A stretch of 9,147 nucleotides of DNA from Candidatus Gastranaerophilales bacterium (GTDB lineage: Bacteria; Cyanobacteriota; Vampirovibrionia; Gastranaerophilales; Gastranaerophilaceae). Made by a program: the position numbers and the translations under genes. Below the pieces are notes generated by a model. It searched no databases and had not been told where the DNA came from. It saw only the letters and a program-made list of their open reading frames with translations. The number at the start of each line of letters is the position of its first letter. Position 1 is the stretch's first letter. Shown here in pieces: positions 6,518-9,147 of this stretch. The DNA is taken from contig CANROV010000074.1 in the NCBI GenBank assembly GCA_947632315.1, positions 1-9,147 on the forward strand, read 5' to 3'.

Positions 6518-7519
6518 ATGTTAAATATATTATTTATAATATTAATTTTAATAATTATTGTTTTAAGCTTTATTTCTTTAATATTGTATAAAAAATATAA
6601 AAAAAATAATGATGATTCCGAATTATTAAAAAAGATAATAAAAAGAGTGAGATATGGTGATATTAATATAAAAGTTAACAATTTAGCGGATAAAGAACTG
6701 GAAACAATTATTAACAGATTGATTGAGACCATATATGACAGAGAAATGATGATAAAAGAATATCAATCTAATTTATCAGATAAAAATTTAACTCTGGAAG
6801 AAATTATAAAAAATGAGAAGCAAATGCAGTTATTTAAAGAAGAATTTACTGCCGCATTAACTCATGATATGAAAATACCTGTGATAGCAGAGCTTAATTC
6901 TTTGAATTATTTGATTGAAGGACGTTTTGGTGAATTAAATGAAAAACAAAAAGAAGTTTTAAATTTAATGAAATCATCAAATCAAGAGTTAAAAGAGTTA
7001 ATTGAAAATATACTTGAAACTTATAAACTTGAACAAAAGTCATTAAAATTAAATATGACAAACAATAATTTAAATGAATATTTATCTTCAATAATAAATG
7101 AAATGAATATTATATGTGAAAGAACAAAGCATTATATAGAAGGGAATTTAGAAGCGACCAAAGGAATTAAAATTTATTTTGATGTATTTCAATTTAAGCG
7201 GGTTATAAAAAATATTATACAAAATGCTCTTTTATATAGTATTGAAGCTTCAAAGATAAGTTTAATTACTGAAAAAACAGATAATTCAATAATAATAAAG
7301 ATAAAAAATAAAGGAAATGGTATATCACAGGAAGAATTGGAATTAATTTTCAAAAAATACTATACCGGATATTCAAAGTTTAGGAAGGTTGGAACCGGTT
7401 TGGGATTATATATTTCTCAGCAAATAATGCTTTCTCACAACGGAGCTATTGATGTTGATACGAGTGAAACAGGTTATACTTCTTTTAAAATAACTTTACC
7501 TCGTAATATAAAAATTTAA
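6518..7519 (+). CDS. Orphan membrane sensor histidine kinase (HisKA-HATPase_c)
   Basis: I place the start at ATG 6518 (333 aa). An in-frame TTG at 6473 would put the start inside the tsf terminator. Residues 2-24 form one membrane helix with no periplasmic domain behind it. A charged, probably coiled-coil or HAMP-like region (about 25-108) follows, then the H box FTAALTHDMKIP with phosphorylation site His116, and the dimerisation helix pair to about 172. The ATPase domain has the N box (KNIIQNALLYS, Asn236), a G1 box NKGNGI (264-269, Asn in place of the usual Asp, a known variant), F278, and the G2 box GTGLGLYIS (292-300). It should autophosphorylate and pass phosphate to a response regulator, but no regulator gene is nearby. 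The H+4 position is Ile120 instead of Thr/Asn. There is no ribosome binding site; the gene looks leaderless. The signal is unknown. Confidence 0.9.
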   Translation: MLNILFIILILIIIVLSFISLILYKKYKKNNDDSELLKKIIKRVRYGDINIKVNNLADKELETIINRLIETIYDREMMIKEYQSNLSDKNLTLEEIIKNEKQMQLFKEEFTAALTHDMKIPVIAELNSLNYLIEGRFGELNEKQKEVLNLMKSSNQELKELIENILETYKLEQKSLKLNMTNNNLNEYLSSIINEMNIICERTKHYIEGNLEATKGIKIYFDVFQFKRVIKNIIQNALLYSIEASKISLITEKTDNSIIIKIKNKGNGISQEELELIFKKYYTGYSKFRKVGTGLGLYISQQIMLSHNGAIDVDTSETGYTSFKITLPRNIKI

Positions 7520-7533
7520 AAGTAGTTTTATAT
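7506..7533. repeat. AT-only inverted repeat at the kinase/PSP1 convergent junction
   Basis: ATATAAAA (7506-7513) can pair with TTTTATAT (7526-7533), and an alternative smaller hairpin TAAAA/TTTTA (7517-7521 with 7526-7530) has a GTAG loop. It spans both stop codons, which are only 8 bp apart. It is the only candidate for ending either transcript here and is weak because it has no GC pairs. Confidence 0.3.
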
Positions 7534-8454
7534 ATTTCCTGTTGAAGAATTTCTGTCATCTTCAAATTGCTTAATATCAATATTTTCGTCTGTTTGCTGC
7601 ATAGAAGCATATTTATATCCTGATGAATCGATTTCAATATCAATATTAACATCTGCATCAATCATTTCAACTTCATTATTAGGAAATTCTTTTATTTTAC
7701 CGTCAGAGAGCTTAACAGATAAATTTTTAGTAAGAATATTAAGAGCGCAAACTCTACCGATACCGTCCGATGTCATCACACCGGAGCCGATAGGAACCAT
7801 TTCTCTGGCTGTTTCAATATAATTTTTATACTCATAATTTAAACAGCATAATAATCTGCCGCAAGTGCCTGAAATTTTACTCGGAGTAATAGGCATACTT
7901 TGATCGTGTGCCAGTTTAATATTTATGGAATCAAATTGGCGCTTAAATGTACAGCAGCAAAACGGTCTTCCGCATAAACCGTTTCCGCAGCATAGTGATG
8001 TTTCATCACGTACACCGATATGTTTTAAATCAATTCTGATATGTTTAAATACTTTTGTTAAATCTTTTAACAGTTCTCTAAAGTCAACTCTTTCAGGGGC
8101 GGTATAATAAAATGTAACTTTTTTCTTATCAAAAGTATAGCTGCATTGAATAAGATTCATTTGAAGATTATGCTGTTTTATTAAATTAAGGCAGTCTTTG
8201 TAACCTTGTTGCTCCATTAATTTAATGCCTTCATAAACTTCAAGGTCTTCTTTTGTCATAACTCTTACGAAAGGAATTGACGGAACTTTTTTCCTTACAA
8301 GAACGGAAGCAACAGCCGGAGGCACAAGTATTGCTTTTGTTGCTTCTTCTCCTTTTGAGGTTAACACAATTACCATATCATTGTGTTTTACTTCAACTCC
8401 GTCCGGTATTTCTATCGGATATTGTTTATTACTTAGTAATTTAACTATAAACAT
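7528..8454 (-). CDS. PSP1-domain protein (YaaT/RicT-type, cysteine-rich)
   Basis: The 308-residue protein carries the whole PSP1 pattern. It has an N-terminal beta domain (about 1-45), a helical stretch (65-100), then CSYTFDKKKVTFYYTAPERVDFRELLKDL (104-132) and IDLKHIGVRDET (141-152). A cysteine cluster follows: C155, C156, C161, C166-C168 and, after KISGTCGRLLCCLNYE, C198, C203, C204. Family knowledge: B. subtilis YaaT/RicT belongs to the Ric (Y) complex, which acts with RNase Y in mRNA processing and binds iron-sulfur clusters through such cysteines. The same role here is inference. Residues 268-308 form an Asp/Ser/Asn-rich tail beyond the family core. The first Met fits the family N-terminus, yet no ribosome binding site precedes it. 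The usual Firmicutes neighbours (holB, tmk) are absent. It converges on the kinase gene with an 8-bp gap. Confidence 0.88.
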   Translation of the reverse strand: MFIVKLLSNKQYPIEIPDGVEVKHNDMVIVLTSKGEEATKAILVPPAVASVLVRKKVPSIPFVRVMTKEDLEVYEGIKLMEQQGYKDCLNLIKQHNLQMNLIQCSYTFDKKKVTFYYTAPERVDFRELLKDLTKVFKHIRIDLKHIGVRDETSLCCGNGLCGRPFCCCTFKRQFDSINIKLAHDQSMPITPSKISGTCGRLLCCLNYEYKNYIETAREMVPIGSGVMTSDGIGRVCALNILTKNLSVKLSDGKIKEFPNNEVEMIDADVNIDIEIDSSGYKYASMQQTDENIDIKQFEDDRNSSTGNI

Positions 8455-8463
8455 ATTATCTAT

Positions 8464-8492
8464 ATTTTAACATAAACTTAACTTTATGTTAA
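8464..8492 (-). promoter_or_regulatory. Promoter of the PSP1 gene
   Basis: On the minus strand, -35 TTAACA (8492-8487) and -10 TAAAAT (8469-8464) have an ideal 17-bp spacer, and the -10 box is preceded by TGT, making it an extended -10 as well. Only 9 bases separate the -10 box from the ATG at 8454, so the mRNA leader should be about 2-3 bases, without a ribosome binding site. Confidence 0.68.
8467..8492. repeat. Perfect 10-bp inverted repeat overlapping the PSP1 promoter
   Basis: TTAACATAAA (8467-8476) and TTTATGTTAA (8483-8492) are exact reverse complements around a 6-bp spacer (CTTAAC). The arms cover the -35 box and the extended part of the -10 box of the PSP1 promoter. This could be an operator for a dimeric regulator, or a by-product of two similar promoter boxes facing each other, since the plus strand also reads TTAACA, 17 bp, then TAATTA preceded by TGT. 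Confidence 0.6.
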
Positions 8493-8561
8493 TTAATTTA
8501 AGTCAGGCAATTTTTTTTATGAAAAATACTTTATATATTTGTTGTAAGATAAGGAGTTTTT

Positions 8562-8717
8562 ATGAATCCAAGGTTAGTAAAATTTGTTGTAGAATTACAA
8601 AATAGCAATCAGTCAAAAGATGATGAAAAATATATTTATTTCAATGACAGTAAAAAGAAGAACATTTTTAAAATAAATAAATGTGCTAAAGTAACTGTTC
8701 CTATTTTAAAAGATTAA
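8562..8717 (+). CDS. Small hypothetical protein, 51 aa
   Basis: ATG 8562 to TAA 8715-8717 encodes MNPRLVKFVVELQNSNQSKD and continues to end in KVTVPILKD. It is hydrophilic and Lys/Asn-rich, with one cysteine (position 41), no signal peptide and no membrane segment. The start has a consensus AAGGAG (8551-8556) 5 bases upstream, the strongest reason to believe it is translated. A weak -10 box TATATT (8534-8539) could serve as promoter, or it could use the plus-strand face of the inverted repeat at 8467-8492. It is divergent from the PSP1 gene and converges on the 83-aa gene with 8 bp between them. I do not recognise the family and assign no function. Confidence 0.6.
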   Translation: MNPRLVKFVVELQNSNQSKDDEKYIYFNDSKKKNIFKINKCAKVTVPILKD

Positions 8718-8725
8718 AAATAATT

Positions 8726-8977
8726 TTATAAAATAAAAAAGTCACTGGAATTTTTTATTTTATTCCTGAGTCTTTTTGTTTGCAGTTGTGTGATTAAATA
8801 TCTTAAGTTATTAAGTGCAACATCATTTTCAGCTTCTTTAATTTGAAACTTTTTTAGTTTTTGTTCAGACTTATTAAATAATAAGTCTATTGAACTTTCA
8901 TTACCATTCCGGTCGTATTTTTTATTATATAAGGTTGTATTTAAAATTTCCTGATTAGTTTTAAATGATGTACTCAT
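8726..8977 (-). CDS. Small hypothetical protein, 83 aa, helical and basic
   Basis: The product begins MSTSFKTNQEILNTTLYNKK. It has a polar first half, then a region at about residues 33-75 (LFNKSEQKLKKFQIKEAENDVALNNLRYLITQLQTKRLRNKIK) that looks like one or two amphipathic helices, possibly a coiled coil. It is basic and has no membrane segment or cysteine. The start at 8977 has a modest ribosome binding site (AAGAAGAG, about 6 bases upstream) and a suitable promoter just above. I do not recognise the family. The C-terminal codons double as one arm and the loop of an AT-rich inverted repeat. It is a stand-alone gene between the hairpin at 9045-9070 and the convergent 51-aa gene. Confidence 0.6.
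   Translation of the reverse strand: MSTSFKTNQEILNTTLYNKKYDRNGNESSIDLLFNKSEQKLKKFQIKEAENDVALNNLRYLITQLQTKRLRNKIKNSSDFFIL
8728..8763. repeat. 13-bp AT-only inverted repeat, possible bidirectional terminator
   Basis: ATAAAATAAAAAA (8728-8740) and TTTTTTATTTTAT (8751-8763) are exact reverse complements around a 10-base loop. In the plus direction it follows the stop of the 51-aa gene by 10 bases, and its right arm supplies a T-rich tail. In the minus direction it covers the last 12 codons of the 83-aa gene. With no GC pairs it would be a weak terminator. Confidence 0.45.
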
Positions 8978-8996
8978 GATTTTCTCTTCTTATTAA

Positions 8997-9005
8997 ATTT
9001 TATCA
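8997..9005 (-). promoter_or_regulatory. Extended -10 promoter of the 83-aa gene
   Basis: On the minus strand TGATAAAAT gives TGn plus TAAAAT (9002-8997). No good -35 box is seen. Transcription would start near 8990, leaving a leader of about 13 bases that contains the AAGAAGAG ribosome binding site. Confidence 0.5.
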
Positions 9006-9044
9006 TTAAAATAATAAGAGAAAATAAAAATTTTACAAATTAAT

Positions 9045-9070
9045 TGCCGGAGAATTTTTGTTCTCCGGCA
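9045..9070 (-). terminator. Strong hairpin, probable terminator of the gene entering from the right edge
   Basis: TGCCGGAGAA (9045-9054) and TTCTCCGGCA (9061-9070) form a perfect 10-bp, GC-rich stem with a 6-base loop. On the minus strand it lies 40 bases after the stop of the partial gene and is followed by ATTAATTTG, a moderately T-rich tail. In the plus direction the tail is A-rich, so termination there is unlikely. Confidence 0.7.
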
Positions 9071-9110
9071 TGATACGAAAAAAAGGATAAATATATAAAA
9101 AATAGAATTA

Positions 9111-9147
9111 TTAACCGACGCCTTTAAATTTAGGGGTAGCTCTGTCG
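9111..9147 (-). CDS. C-terminal end of an unidentified gene, cut by the window edge
   Basis: On the minus strand an open frame ends in DRATPKFKGVG followed by TAA (9113-9111). The presence of a strong hairpin 40 bases downstream supports that this is a real gene end. Eleven residues are too few to name the product. Confidence 0.5.
   Translation of the reverse strand, partial: DRATPKFKGVG

Noticed and set aside
6361..6732. 123-codon minus-strand open frame across the tsf/kinase junction
   Set aside because: It overlaps the conserved end of EF-Ts and the start of the kinase and runs through the terminator; it looks like a chance frame.
8455..8561. Riboswitch or small RNA between the PSP1 and 51-aa genes
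   Set aside because: The gap is only 107 bp and is explained by promoters, the inverted repeat and a ribosome binding site; no aptamer-like core is seen.
9071..9110. Regulatory signal between the right-edge hairpin and the partial gene
   Set aside because: Only A/T-rich sequence after the stop codon, with no motif beyond the hairpin already listed.

Overview
The window looks like chromosomal DNA from a very AT-rich, Gram-negative-type (diderm) bacterium. A large AsmA/TamB-like envelope protein argues for an outer membrane. The S2 protein, the PSP1-domain protein and the H-box region of the histidine kinase read like those of the Cyanobacteria/Melainabacteria side of the tree. My best guess is an uncultured gut-type Melainabacteria/Vampirovibrionia genome. 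This is inference from protein style only; no 16S or other decisive marker is present.

Layout from left to right. (1) Positions 1-630, minus strand: a promoter, a short NfeD protein and the start of its SPFH/stomatin-like partner, which runs off the left edge. (2) Positions 631-4457, minus strand: a strong terminator followed by a 1259-residue AsmA-like envelope protein. (3) Positions 4458-4760: a 303-bp divergent intergenic region with the AsmA promoter, an 11-G homopolymer, the rpsB promoter and a possibly structured rpsB leader. (4) Positions 4761-6500, plus strand: the classic rpsB-tsf operon with a clear intrinsic terminator. (5) Positions 6502-7519, plus strand: an orphan membrane histidine kinase with an extended -10 promoter placed so that its mRNA should be leaderless. 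(6) Positions 7528-8492, minus strand: a PSP1-domain (YaaT/RicT-type) cysteine-rich protein, convergent with the kinase and also nearly leaderless. Its promoter lies inside a perfect 10-bp inverted repeat. (7) Positions 8562-8977: two small genes of unknown function facing each other (51 aa plus, 83 aa minus). (8) Positions 9045-9147: a strong hairpin and the last codons of a minus-strand gene entering from the right edge.

Most genes are housekeeping or envelope functions: translation (S2, EF-Ts), membrane quality control (NfeD/SPFH), possible lipid traffic to the outer membrane (AsmA-like) and signalling (kinase). There is no mobile element, CRISPR array, phage gene or toxin-antitoxin pair that I can support, and I do not see a clear new multi-gene system. 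The points most worth a second look are regulatory: the G11 tract between two divergent promoters, the leaderless extended -10 starts, the symmetric promoter of the PSP1 gene, the rpsB leader, and the two convergent gene pairs that each have an 8-bp gap and only AT-rich hairpins. The kinase also has isoleucine where phosphatase-competent HisKA kinases carry Thr or Asn.
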